From assembly GCF_014058425.1 (NCBI RefSeq), contig NZ_CP049366.1:2232001-2296000 (forward strand): a stretch of DNA of 64,000 nt, read 5' to 3'. Below, in pieces: positions 42,743 through 51,383 of the stretch. Position 1 is the stretch's first letter, and each line of letters starts with the position of its first letter. The translations under genes were made by a program, and so were the position numbers. Below the pieces are notes generated by a model. The model did no database searches, had not been told where the DNA came from, and saw nothing but the letters and a program-made list of their open reading frames with translations. This DNA is from Companilactobacillus pabuli (GTDB lineage: Bacteria > Bacillota > Bacilli > Lactobacillales > Lactobacillaceae).

Positions 42743-44533
42743 ATGTTAAACAAATTAGCTTTAAGTGGTATCAAGCATCGTCTACGTGATTACAGTGTTT
42801 TGTTTTCTGGCTTGATGATTGCTTCAGCCATCTTTTATATGTTTATGTCGTTAGCCACGAATAAGGCTTTCTTAAGTTCAAATTCCCCAGCTTCAGCAAC
42901 TAGTTTCATCTTTGCTTTCGGGATTGTTCTTTTAGCAATTATTACTATCGTCTACATCAATTATGCCAACACTTTTCTGTTGAGTATGCGTCAAAAAGAG
43001 TACGGGATGTTCATGATGCTCGGTGCTAAGAGTAGTAAAATTTCTAAAATGATTTTTGTTGAAACATTTGCAATTGGTGCTATCTCAACGATTATCGGTA
43101 CATTGATCGGTATCGTTGCAACTAGTTTTGTCAGCCGTTGGTTGATTAATATGCTAGATATGCAAGTTAAGCATTTTAGTAGTTTCTATTTACCTGCATT
43201 AATTTGGACTTTCGTCTTTTTCATCGTTATTTTCATCTTTTCAGCACTAAGAAATTCTATTTCCTTACGTAGAACTAAAGTTTTAACGTTATTGAATCGT
43301 GATAGTCAACCAGTCAAAATTAAACGTAACGGCGTTTTGAAAGCTGTTCAAGCCGTTTTAGGTTTGCTTTTGTTGGCTATTGGCTATTTCACAATGTACT
43401 TCTCTGGTAATAATCCTGGTGCCATCTATATTGGAATTCCAGTTGCTTTAGTAACAATTGTTGGTGGTTCATATTTCACAATCAATGCTTTTGTTACTTC
43501 ATTGATTGTTATGTTGAAGAAGAATACGAAATTCTCCCAAAAAGGGTTGAATAACTTTACACTTTCACAATTGAGTTTTCGAATCAATGATTATACAAAG
43601 ATCCTTTCAATGGTTTCAATCATGTTTGCTCTAGCTTTGGGTGCTATTACAGTTGGACTTGGTTTTAATAATCAAATCGATAACGTTGTAAATGGTCAAA
43701 ACTATTATGACGTGCAATTAACTAATCCAAATGCCGCTCAAAATAAGCGTGTGAAGAGTTTAAACGTTAAAGAAAAAGTTACTTACAATTACAAAACTGA
43801 TGGTAAAAATGTTTACTATCGTGCTAGTGAATTTAAGAAACAACCTATCGGTTATTCAAAAATCAATATCAATACGATGAAATCTAGTTTCAATAAATCA
43901 TCTAATTTAAAGAAAAACACTAATGCTCAATATGAATTAATGAATACTAGATTGCCACAAACTAGGGCTATGGAAACAAAATTTGTTAGTGATCAAGAAT
44001 ACAATTCTATTAACAGTCCAGTGACCAAAACTGTGTTAGTTAAAACTAATTCATTTAAAGACAATTTGTCTGAAATCAAAGCGATTTCTAAAGCCGAAAA
44101 TAAACGTTATCCAATTTTGAAGAAAGCTGGTGGCGATAAATTTGCCGCTTATACTCTCATCAATGGTTTCTTCTCTGGCTTAGAATTTATGGGATTCTTC
44201 CTAGGAATCGCCTTTCTAGCTATGTTAGCCAGTTGCTTGATGTTCAAGATTTTGTCTGGTGCTAATAGTGACGTTAAGCGTTATAACATGCTTTACAAGA
44301 TTGGTACTAAGCCTAAGATGTTGCGTTCCACTATCAACAAAGAAATAGCTGTCTTGTTCTCAGTTCCAGCAATTTTGGGAATTATCCACGTCTTGATTGG
44401 TTTGCAACTATTTGTGAAAATTTTGTATCAACCATACATGCATATTGAAATTCCGTTCGCTATCTTCATCGTCTTGTATCTTGGTTACTATTTCTTAACG
44501 AGATACCTTTACAAGAAGATCGTTCTAAAATAA
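42743..44533 (+). CDS. BceB-like FtsX-family permease
   Basis: A 596-aa permease with about ten helices: four N-terminal helices with FtsX-type MRQKEYGMFMMLGAKSSKIS, helices 5-7, then an outside domain (about residues 318-470, QNYYDVQLTNPNAAQ to LKKAGGDKFAAY) and three C-terminal helices with RYNMLYKIGTKPKMLRSTINKE. This is the bacitracin/lantibiotic resistance type, slightly shorter than BceB. Eleven nt separate it from the ATPase gene. Confidence 0.85.
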   Translation: MLNKLALSGIKHRLRDYSVLFSGLMIASAIFYMFMSLATNKAFLSSNSPASATSFIFAFGIVLLAIITIVYINYANTFLLSMRQKEYGMFMMLGAKSSKISKMIFVETFAIGAISTIIGTLIGIVATSFVSRWLINMLDMQVKHFSSFYLPALIWTFVFFIVIFIFSALRNSISLRRTKVLTLLNRDSQPVKIKRNGVLKAVQAVLGLLLLAIGYFTMYFSGNNPGAIYIGIPVALVTIVGGSYFTINAFVTSLIVMLKKNTKFSQKGLNNFTLSQLSFRINDYTKILSMVSIMFALALGAITVGLGFNNQIDNVVNGQNYYDVQLTNPNAAQNKRVKSLNVKEKVTYNYKTDGKNVYYRASEFKKQPIGYSKININTMKSSFNKSSNLKKNTNAQYELMNTRLPQTRAMETKFVSDQEYNSINSPVTKTVLVKTNSFKDNLSEIKAISKAENKRYPILKKAGGDKFAAYTLINGFFSGLEFMGFFLGIAFLAMLASCLMFKILSGANSDVKRYNMLYKIGTKPKMLRSTINKEIAVLFSVPAILGIIHVLIGLQLFVKILYQPYMHIEIPFAIFIVLYLGYYFLTRYLYKKIVLK

Positions 44534-44541
44534 GTTTTACA

Positions 44542-44690
44542 GTTCCTTTCCGAGGAACTGAGCACGGCGGGTATTACCTTTCGTGCTCAGCTTCTCGGAA
44601 GAGAAGCACTCCCCCCTTAATAATTATTCGAAATCCTCAACAAGTTTCGTAAATTAAATCCACATTCTCACGTAATGTGGATTTTTTTTG
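44542..44690 (+). ncRNA. Candidate C-rich small RNA or structured 3' UTR, copy D
   Basis: After the permease stop come hairpins GTTCC/GGAAC (44542-44558), CTGAGCACG/CGTGCTCAG (44558-44590) and CTTCTC/GAGAAG (44591-44606), then an open CTCCCCCCTTAA (44609-44620), a CGAAA/TTTCG hairpin with CCTC in its loop, and a strong terminator AATCCACATT/AATGTGGATT plus T8 (44657-44690). The C6 run resembles RNAs A-C, but the sequence is otherwise different. It could be released from the 3' UTR, as no clear promoter is seen. Confidence 0.5.
44657..44690 (+). terminator. Terminator of the BceAB-like operon
   Basis: AATCCACATT (44657-44666) and AATGTGGATT (44674-44683) followed by a T run. Confidence 0.88.
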
Positions 44691-44821
44691 ATTGTTCGAA
44701 AAAAATTTTTCATGAGATTTAAAAGAGCACAAATAACGTCATAATGCCCGTGTTATAGATTTTATAAGTAATTATTATTTGACTTTGAAATCGAACATTT
44801 ATTTCACAAAATAACTTTTTG

Positions 44822-44850
44822 TTGCTAAATTTTGAAAAAACTATTAGAAT
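44822..44850 (+). promoter_or_regulatory. Promoter of the glutamine-type ABC operon
   Basis: TTGCTA (44822-44827), a 17-nt spacer and TAGAAT (44845-44850), about 58 nt before the first start codon. Confidence 0.55.
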
Positions 44851-44907
44851 TTTCTTAATAAAAAAAATTAAATTAAATTTTTGTTAATGAAGAAGGGAGA
44901 ATTAATT

Positions 44908-45645
44908 ATGTCAATGATCGAATTCCGTGACGTACAAAAATATTATGGTAATTTTCATGCTTTAAAAGATGTTAACTTGAAAATTGACAAAGGGGAAACG
45001 GTAGTTTTAATCGGACCCTCTGGTTCTGGAAAAAGTACTTTGGCTAGAACGGTTAATGGTCTAGAGACAATTCAAGAAGGTCAATTGATCGTCAATGGTC
45101 ATGACATAGCCGATAAAACAACTGATATCAATTTGATTAGAAAAGATGTCGGGATGGTTTTCCAACACTTCAATCTATATGCTAATAAAGACGTTTTAGA
45201 AAATATTATGTTAGCTCCAAGAATCGTTTTGAAATTAAGTGAAGAGGAAAATAAAAAGCAAGCGATGAACTTATTAGACCAAGTTGGTTTGGCTGATAAG
45301 GCTCATAACATGCCATCACAGATTTCTGGTGGACAAAAGCAACGTGTGGCAATTGCTAGATCTTTAGCGATGAAACCTCGTTGCATGCTCTTTGATGAAC
45401 CTACTAGTGCTTTGGATCCAGAAATGATTGATGATGTTTTGAACGTTATCAAGTATGTTACTAATCAAGGTGATATGACTTCTTTGATCGTTACTCATGA
45501 AATGGGCTTTGCACAAGAAGTAGCCAACCGGGTTATTTTCATGGACCAAGGTCAAATTCTAGAAGATGAACCAACGGACAAGTTTTACAATCATCCTGAT
45601 AATGAACGTGCTAGACAATTCTTGAGTAAAATTATTAAACACTAG
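44908..45645 (+). CDS. glnQ: Polar amino acid ABC transporter ATPase
   Basis: A 245-aa ATPase of the PAAT family. Walker A GPSGSGKST, VGMVFQHFNLYANKDVLENI, signature ISGGQKQRVAIARSLA, Walker B MLFDEPTSALDPEM and switch VTHEMGFAQEVANRVIFMD. The start is ATG 44908 behind GAAGGGAG. It opens an operon with the binding protein and two permeases; GlnQ is the best match by type, but glutamate or aspartate is possible. Confidence 0.88.
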   Translation: MSMIEFRDVQKYYGNFHALKDVNLKIDKGETVVLIGPSGSGKSTLARTVNGLETIQEGQLIVNGHDIADKTTDINLIRKDVGMVFQHFNLYANKDVLENIMLAPRIVLKLSEEENKKQAMNLLDQVGLADKAHNMPSQISGGQKQRVAIARSLAMKPRCMLFDEPTSALDPEMIDDVLNVIKYVTNQGDMTSLIVTHEMGFAQEVANRVIFMDQGQILEDEPTDKFYNHPDNERARQFLSKIIKH

Positions 45646-45657
45646 GGGGTAGTAGTT

Positions 45658-46485
45658 ATGAAACGACTGAAATATTTAATGTTGATGATGACTTCTTTAC
45701 TACTCTTGCTTACTTTATCTGCTTGCGGGTCAAAACCGTTGTCTTCTCAAAATATACTCGAAAATGATAAACAGAGTAAGACAATAACTTGGGGTGTTAA
45801 AGCCGATACCAAATTGTTGGGCTTGATCGATGTTAAAGATGGTAAAGAAAAAGGTTTTGAAATTGATTTAGCGACAGCTTTAACTAAGAAGATGCTCGGT
45901 AAAGATGCCAAAGCTAAGTTCGTTACCGTTACGTCACAATCTCGTATCCCGTTACTGAAGAACGGTAATATTGATGCTATCATCGCTACAATGACCATAA
46001 CGCCAGAACGTCAAAAGACAATTGATTTTTCTAATTCGTATTTTGATGCTGGACAATCATTATTAGTAAAAGATGATTCATCGGTTAAAAAAGTTGAAGA
46101 TTTGAACAACAAAACCATCATCGGAGTAGTTGGTTCAAATTCAGTTGAAAACGTTAAGAAATTTGCTCCAAAAGCTCAAGTGCTTCAATTGCCAGATTAT
46201 GCTCAGGCTTTGACAGCTTTGAAATCAGGACAAGGTGATGCTTTGACAACTGATAACGTTATTTTAGCTGGTATGGCAGTCAATAATCCGGGTTATAAAC
46301 TACAAGGTAAGGCTTTTACAACTGAACCTTATGGTATCGGTATTAACAAGGGTCAAGATGACTTTAGAAAAGCAGTCAATAAAGCTTTAAAAGAAGTACA
46401 ACAGGATGGAACCTATAATAAATTGATTGTTAAGTGGTTTGGAAATGTTCCTGGATTTAACTATAAGGAGGTGTTACGCAAATGA
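45658..46485 (+). CDS. glnH: Polar amino acid-binding lipoprotein
   Basis: A 275-aa family 3 solute-binding lipoprotein. Lipobox LSAC (Cys at about residue 23), then ITWGVKADTKLLGL, KGFEIDLATALTKKM, DAIIATMTITPERQKTIDFSNSYF (ligand site) and YGIGINKGQDDFRKAVNKAL. It delivers a polar amino acid, probably glutamine or glutamate. Its ribosome site AGGGGG overlaps the glnQ stop and is a good complement to the C-rich loops of RNAs A and B. Confidence 0.87.
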   Translation: MKRLKYLMLMMTSLLLLLTLSACGSKPLSSQNILENDKQSKTITWGVKADTKLLGLIDVKDGKEKGFEIDLATALTKKMLGKDAKAKFVTVTSQSRIPLLKNGNIDAIIATMTITPERQKTIDFSNSYFDAGQSLLVKDDSSVKKVEDLNNKTIIGVVGSNSVENVKKFAPKAQVLQLPDYAQALTALKSGQGDALTTDNVILAGMAVNNPGYKLQGKAFTTEPYGIGINKGQDDFRKAVNKALKEVQQDGTYNKLIVKWFGNVPGFNYKEVLRK

Positions 46486-47120
46486 TAAATCTATTATCTA
46501 GCAACTGGCATGCCTTTATTAGCGGATTCGGTTGGACTTTGTTATCCAGTGTTTTAGCATTGTTTTTTAGTCTGATCATCGGCTCATTGTTTGCCATTTT
46601 GGAGGTTGTTCCCAATAAAATTTTGCGAATAATCGGTAATGTTTATGTTGAAGTTTTCCGTAACATTCCTTTATTGGTTATAACGATGTTTTTCTACTTA
46701 GTAATTCCGTTGTATATTGTTAAGATCAATGGTTTCACTGCAGGAACGATTGGTTTAACGATTTATACTTCAGCTTTTATTGCCGAAACAGTCCGTGCCG
46801 GAATCAATTCAGTTGATATTGGTCAAATGGAAGCTGCTCGTTCACAAGGAATGACTTTTTGGCAAGCTATGCGTTATATCGTTTTGCCACAAGCGTTTAA
46901 ATATGTCATTCCACCTTTGGGGAACCAATTCGTTAACTTAGTCAAAAACTCATCAGTTCTAGCTTTCGTGGCTGGATTTGATTTGATGTATCAAGGTAAT
47001 GCGATAGCCTCACAGACTTTTGAAACTGTTAATACATATATAATCGTTGGCTTGTTCTACTTAGTTATTACTTTGCCAATCAGTTACTATATGCAACATC
47101 TAGAAAGAAAATTAGCTTAG
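46482..47120 (+). CDS. glnP: Polar amino acid ABC permease 1
   Basis: A 212-aa permease with about five helices and the PAAT signature VEVFRNIPLLVITMFFYL, AFIAETVRAGINSVDIGQMEAARSQGMTFWQAMRYIVLPQA (EAA loop). The start overlaps the glnH stop by 4 nt (ATGA). It forms the channel with the next gene product. Confidence 0.87.
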   Translation: MINLLSSNWHAFISGFGWTLLSSVLALFFSLIIGSLFAILEVVPNKILRIIGNVYVEVFRNIPLLVITMFFYLVIPLYIVKINGFTAGTIGLTIYTSAFIAETVRAGINSVDIGQMEAARSQGMTFWQAMRYIVLPQAFKYVIPPLGNQFVNLVKNSSVLAFVAGFDLMYQGNAIASQTFETVNTYIIVGLFYLVITLPISYYMQHLERKLA

Positions 47121-47132
47121 GAGGGGTAAATT

Positions 47133-47786
47133 ATGCAAAATTGGATAGATGCTTATTCATGGATAAATATTAGATTTCTTCTCCAAGGCTTGTCAGTAAC
47201 AATTTTAATCTCCGTTATATCGGTGGTTTTAAGCTTTATTTTCGGTTCGGTTTTGGGGATTGTGCGTTATAGTAAGATTCCTTATTTATCAAGAATTATT
47301 GGTTTTGTGATTGATGTTATTCGTAATTTGCCGTTGCTACTGATTATCTTCTTTGTTTACTTTGGCTTGCCAGCTTTTGGATTCAAACCAGATACGATTC
47401 CGGCCGCAATTTTAGCGATGACAGTCTTTGAATCGATGATGATTGCTGAAATTATTCGTTCAGGAATCATGGCAGTTGATATTGGCCAAATGGAAGCTTC
47501 CAGAGCAATGGGAATGACTTTTACTCAAGCAATGTGGCATATTGTTTTGCCGCAAGCTTATAAAAAAATGATTCCGGCTTTGGTTAGTCAATTTATCTCA
47601 CTGATCAAGGATACTTCTTTGGCAACTATCATCGTTGTGCCTGAATTGATGCAACACGGCCAAGTCGTTTATGGACAAGATCCTAATTACATCATTCCAG
47701 TCTTTGTAGCGATGGCCTTGATGTACTTTGTTGTCTGCTATGCTTTGTCACTGTTGTCCAAGTACATTGATCATAAAATGGCATAA
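47133..47786 (+). CDS. glnM: Polar amino acid ABC permease 2
   Basis: A 217-aa permease, paralog of the preceding one: DVIRNLPLLLIIFFVYFGLP and MIAEIIRSGIMAVDIGQMEASRAMGMTFTQAMWHIVLPQAYKK. GGAGGGG lies before the ATG. It is the last gene of the importer operon; no clear terminator separates it from the next promoter. Confidence 0.86.
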   Translation: MQNWIDAYSWINIRFLLQGLSVTILISVISVVLSFIFGSVLGIVRYSKIPYLSRIIGFVIDVIRNLPLLLIIFFVYFGLPAFGFKPDTIPAAILAMTVFESMMIAEIIRSGIMAVDIGQMEASRAMGMTFTQAMWHIVLPQAYKKMIPALVSQFISLIKDTSLATIIVVPELMQHGQVVYGQDPNYIIPVFVAMALMYFVVCYALSLLSKYIDHKMA

Positions 47787-47801
47787 AAAAATTAATTGAG
47801 G

Positions 47802-47830
47802 TTGACAGAATAATTTAAGCCTGTTATTGT
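47802..47830 (+). promoter_or_regulatory. Strong promoter of the T-box leader
   Basis: Consensus TTGACA (47802-47807), a 17-nt spacer and TATTGT (47825-47830). Confidence 0.8.
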
Positions 47831-47837
47831 TGGTGTC

Positions 47838-48081
47838 AATCAAATAAACACATATAAGTGTCTGAATCAATTAGTAATGCATCTGGGTGTAAGAAAGCCG
47901 GTGGTTGATGCGAACCGGTCAGGGTGTAGTTATGAAATACCAGACATGACTTGGTTTTCCAAGCGGAATAAGAGAGCCGTTATTCTCAAGAGTGGAGTAA
48001 TAGTTTATTTAGACTATTCTCAAGCTGGGTGGTACCACGGTAAATCGTCCCTGTTGCATAATTGCAGCAGGGACTTTTTTT
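47838..48081 (+). ncRNA. T-box leader, tyrosine specifier
   Basis: The T-box core GGGTGGTACCACGG lies at 48027-48040 and a terminator GTCCCTGTTGC/GCAGCAGGGAC plus T7 at about 48047-48081. Stem I is closed by TCTGG (47882-47886) with CCAGA; an upper helix GCCGGT/ACCGGT follows. On the 3' side of the specifier loop the sequence TGAAATAC ends at that closing helix, giving TAC (47938-47940), a tyrosine codon, as specifier. Uncharged tRNA-Tyr would stabilise the antiterminator and switch on the transporter. Confidence 0.85.
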
Positions 48082-48098
48082 ATACAAAGGGTGAGAAA

Positions 48099-48134
48099 AT
48101 GATGCATACTTGTGGTGGTAATCCTCGATATTAG
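48099..48134 (+). CDS. Possible 11-codon peptide between T-box and transporter
   Basis: AAAGGGTGAGAAA precedes ATG ATG CAT ACT TGT GGT and the frame stops at 48134 (MMHTCGGNPRY). The ribosome site is good, but nothing else supports translation; the transporter starts 38 nt later with its own GGAGG. Confidence 0.25.
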   Translation: MMHTCGGNPRY

Positions 48135-48172
48135 TTTTGTCGGATTAGATAGAAATAATTGGAGGAATTAGG

Positions 48173-49588
48173 ATGAATAAAAGTAAAAGGACAGTCAGTT
48201 TTAGAGAAGCAATCTCTATCTTAGTAGTTATGTTAGTTATTTTAGGTTTGGGTGTTATCAAATTTGGTTTGTCACCTCAAACGCCAGTTTTAGTAGTCAT
48301 TGGACTATTGATCTTATGGTCAAAGCTTCGTGGTAGTAGCTGGGATGAAATTTTTGATGGAATCTCTGATGGGGTCCGTAATGGTATTATTCCCATTTTC
48401 ATTTTTATTTTAATTGGTTCATTGATCGGTACTTGGATTGCGGCCGGAATTATTCCATCAATGATGGTTGCTGGATTCCATATGATTTCCGCTCAATGGT
48501 TTGTGCCATCAGTTTTCGTGGTTTGTGCTTTGATTGGTACTTCCATCGGTAGTGCCTTTACCATTGTTTCAACTATCGGTATTGCACTATTCGGAATGGG
48601 CCAAACGCTAGGTATGAATCCTGCTTTGGTTGCCGGAGCCATCATTTCTGGAGCTATCTTTGGTGATAAGACGTCACCACTTTCAGATTCAACTAACTTG
48701 GCATCAGCTATTGCCGAAGATGATTTATTTGCCCATATTAAAAACTTGATGTGGACAACAATTCCCGCATTTTTAATCTCATTAGTTCTTTACACCTTAT
48801 TAGGTAATGCTGGTTCTACTAATAATCTCGGTAAAATTGATACAACCTTGAATGTATTAAATAGTCACTTCTTCATTTCTTGGTGGGCTATTTTACCAAT
48901 CGCTCTACTGTTCATTTGTTCAATTATGAAAATCCCAGCTGTCGCAACATTATTGTTAAATATTACCGTTACGGTCGGAATGATCTTTATCGAAAACCCT
49001 AATACTCAAGTTAAAAGTGTTGCTGGATTTATCGAAAATGGTTTCGTATCAAAAACTGGTAATGCCAGTGTTGATGCTTTATTGACTCGTGGTGGTATTA
49101 GTTCCATGATGGGTACAGTTTCATTGATTTTCTTAACTCTTTCCTTAGGTGGCTTATTAATGAAGTTTGACGTCATTCAAACTGCTATGAAGCCTCTAGC
49201 TGAAAAACTTCAATCAAATGGTTCAGTCGTTACGGCTACGATCCTTTCGGGTATTGGCGTTAATATCTTCGTTGGTGAACAATACTTGTCAGTTATCCTA
49301 CCTGGTAAAGCTTTCAAGGAAACTTTCAACAAACGTGGTCTTGATAACTTAGCTTTGAGTCGTGTACTTGAAGATGGCGGTACTGTAATCAACTACTTGA
49401 TTCCTTGGGGTGTTGCCGGTGCTTTCGTTGCTAATACCTTAGGCGTACCAACCTTATCATTCTTACCATTCTGTTTCTTTAGTCTCTTATCACCAATTCT
49501 CTCCATTCTTAGTGGATTCACTGGTATTGGTTTAAAGAAGCTAGATAAGACTAAAACTAAAGATAAAAAAGTTGCCGAATTGGCATAA
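48173..49588 (+). CDS. NhaC-family transporter, probable tyrosine permease
   Basis: A 471-aa membrane protein with about 11-12 helices of the NhaC Na+/H+ antiporter family: VCALIGTSIGSAFTIVSTIGIALFG, SGAIFGDKTSPLSDSTNLASAIAEDDLFAHI (core motif) and ILSGIGVNIFVGEQYLSVILPG. T-box-controlled NhaC-like carriers (YheL group) have been predicted to carry amino acids. With a UAC specifier in its leader, tyrosine uptake or exchange is the best inference. GGAGG lies 7 nt before the ATG. Confidence 0.85.
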   Translation: MNKSKRTVSFREAISILVVMLVILGLGVIKFGLSPQTPVLVVIGLLILWSKLRGSSWDEIFDGISDGVRNGIIPIFIFILIGSLIGTWIAAGIIPSMMVAGFHMISAQWFVPSVFVVCALIGTSIGSAFTIVSTIGIALFGMGQTLGMNPALVAGAIISGAIFGDKTSPLSDSTNLASAIAEDDLFAHIKNLMWTTIPAFLISLVLYTLLGNAGSTNNLGKIDTTLNVLNSHFFISWWAILPIALLFICSIMKIPAVATLLLNITVTVGMIFIENPNTQVKSVAGFIENGFVSKTGNASVDALLTRGGISSMMGTVSLIFLTLSLGGLLMKFDVIQTAMKPLAEKLQSNGSVVTATILSGIGVNIFVGEQYLSVILPGKAFKETFNKRGLDNLALSRVLEDGGTVINYLIPWGVAGAFVANTLGVPTLSFLPFCFFSLLSPILSILSGFTGIGLKKLDKTKTKDKKVAELA

Positions 49589-49665
49589 AAAATATTTTTA
49601 TAAATAAGAGAAAAACTGTAAACGCTAACTGTGTTGCTACGACTAATTTCTCATAATCAATTTTT

Positions 49666-49697
49666 AAAAAATAGAGCAGAGATGCTCTATTTTTTTG
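49666..49697 (+). terminator. Terminator after the NhaC-family gene
   Basis: ATAGAGCA/TGCTCTAT with a GAGA loop, A run before and T7 after. Confidence 0.85.
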
Positions 49698-49781
49698 TCT
49701 TCCAAATATTGACATAACAGTCTCTTTTGGCTAGTTTAATGATTGTTATGCTGTTTTTAAAAGCAAATTAGGGAGATTATT

Positions 49782-50693
49782 ATGAAGAAAATCAAAATCG
49801 CCATTTGGGGAATCAATGTTGTTTTAGTGGCAATTATCCTCTTTTTAGTTATGGGAAAGGGAATGAATAATAGCAGTACAAATACGGCTGAAAAAACTTA
49901 TACCGTTCGTACTGACAATAGCAATTATTTTAACGGAATTGTTCAAGAAAATGATAAACGAGCAGTTAGTGACCAACCTAAGTCAGAAGATGAAACTTTG
50001 GCTTCTTCAAGAGTGATCAATGGTCAAAAGGTTACTAAGGGACAAATTTTATTTACTTTTTATCGCGATATGAGTAGTGACCTAGCTAGTGCCAATAGTG
50101 AAATTCAACAAGCACAATTAGCCATTCAAGATTACAATTCATCGGATCAAACTACTGCCGATAAAATTGAATTGAGCAAGAATCAAGAAGCTTTAGCCTT
50201 GGCTCAAGCTAAGTTAAATAAAATCAATAAAGCTCAAAATAGAACTGTCACAGCACCTATTAGTGGAACTTACTATAAGGATGATTCTGGTAGAAGTTAC
50301 ATCTATGGTTCACCAGTGATTCAAGGAAACGTAAATGAATATAGTTTAAGTAAAATTAAATTAGGTCAAAATGTGACTGTTATCAAAAATGATGGTACGA
50401 AAATTTCTGGTAACTTCCAACAAAAAGATGCTATTCCTTATAGCACTCACAATGTTTCTTACTATCACTTTAGAGTGGCAACCGATACTAAATTATCTTA
50501 TGGAATGCACGTTCAAATCAAAACTGAGGCTGATGGTTACAAGATTCCTAAGAATGCACTTTGGGCAAGAAACACAGTTAAAGTTTTAAAGAACGGTAAA
50601 AAACATAAAAAACACGTCACTATTAAGAAGAAAGACCAAAATTACTATGTGATCGACGGTCTAAAAGCTGGCGACAAGATAGTTTTGAAATAA
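49782..50693 (+). CDS. Membrane-fusion (adaptor) protein of a MacAB-like exporter
   Basis: A 303-aa protein. One N-terminal membrane helix (residues 5-25), a hairpin region of moderate length (about 110-155: SANSEIQQAQLAIQ ... QEALALAQAKLNKIN), lipoyl-like half motifs GQKVTKGQILFTFY and NRTVTAPISGTYY, then a beta-barrel domain. Gram-positive adaptors of this kind link to MacB-type ABC permeases. It stands 9 nt before the ATPase gene. Confidence 0.82.
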   Translation: MKKIKIAIWGINVVLVAIILFLVMGKGMNNSSTNTAEKTYTVRTDNSNYFNGIVQENDKRAVSDQPKSEDETLASSRVINGQKVTKGQILFTFYRDMSSDLASANSEIQQAQLAIQDYNSSDQTTADKIELSKNQEALALAQAKLNKINKAQNRTVTAPISGTYYKDDSGRSYIYGSPVIQGNVNEYSLSKIKLGQNVTVIKNDGTKISGNFQQKDAIPYSTHNVSYYHFRVATDTKLSYGMHVQIKTEADGYKIPKNALWARNTVKVLKNGKKHKKHVTIKKKDQNYYVIDGLKAGDKIVLK

Positions 50694-50702
50694 GGCGGTG
50701 AA

Positions 50703-51383
50703 ATGATGCTAAAAGTTACTGATGTAGGTAAGACTTATGGCAAATTCACTGCTTTACAAGATATCAATCTGGAAGTTAAAGATGGTGAATTTTTGGCTAT
50801 CATGGGACCTTCTGGATCTGGTAAATCGACTTTGATCAACATTTTAGGATTGCTTGACCAAAGTTATACTGGTGAATATTTGCTGGAGAACAAGAACTAT
50901 CAAACGGTAAATGATAATGAATTATCACAAATTCGTGGCGATCAATTGGGATTTGTTTTTCAAAATTTCAAGTTGCTTTCGACGTATACAGTTTATGAAA
51001 ATATTGAAGTGCCACTAATTTATAGTAAAAAAGCGCAAAATAATAAGCATCAATTGATTGAATCGGTGATTGAAAAAGTTGGTTTAAAAGGTAAAGAGAA
51101 GAATTTACCAACGGAACTTTCTGGTGGACAACAACAAAGAGTAGCGATTGCTCGGGCTATTGTTAATCGTCCTAAATTAGTTATCGCCGATGAACCAACT
51201 GGGGCTTTGGATTCAAAGACTAGTAAAGAGATTATGGATATCTTTGAAAAGTTAAACCAAGATGGAACGACAATTATCATGGTTACTCACGATAGCGAAG
51301 TAGCTGAACATGCGATGCGCACAGTTTATATTCGTGATGGTCGACTATATAACGATGAAAAGAGCGTGAAGAATCATGACTGA
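50703..51383 (+). CDS. MacB/LolD-type ABC ATPase
   Basis: A 226-aa ATPase. Walker A GPSGSGKST, Q-loop FVFQNFKLLSTYTVYENI, signature LSGGQQQRVAIARAI, Walker B LVIADEPTGALDSK and switch VTHDSEVAEHA. GGCGGTG lies before the ATG (two adjacent ATG codons are possible). Its end overlaps the permease start by 8 nt. Confidence 0.88.
   Translation: MMLKVTDVGKTYGKFTALQDINLEVKDGEFLAIMGPSGSGKSTLINILGLLDQSYTGEYLLENKNYQTVNDNELSQIRGDQLGFVFQNFKLLSTYTVYENIEVPLIYSKKAQNNKHQLIESVIEKVGLKGKEKNLPTELSGGQQQRVAIARAIVNRPKLVIADEPTGALDSKTSKEIMDIFEKLNQDGTTIIMVTHDSEVAEHAMRTVYIRDGRLYNDEKSVKNHD

Noticed and set aside
47877-48098. Open frame across the T-box leader
   Set aside because: It runs through the specifier loop, the T-box core and the terminator. 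The RNA explains the sequence fully; only the last 11 codons have a ribosome site.
49617-49630. CRE-like TGTAAACGCTAACT after the NhaC-family gene
   Set aside because: It matches the CcpA consensus at most positions, but it lies downstream of the gene and ahead of a terminator, far from any promoter I can see.
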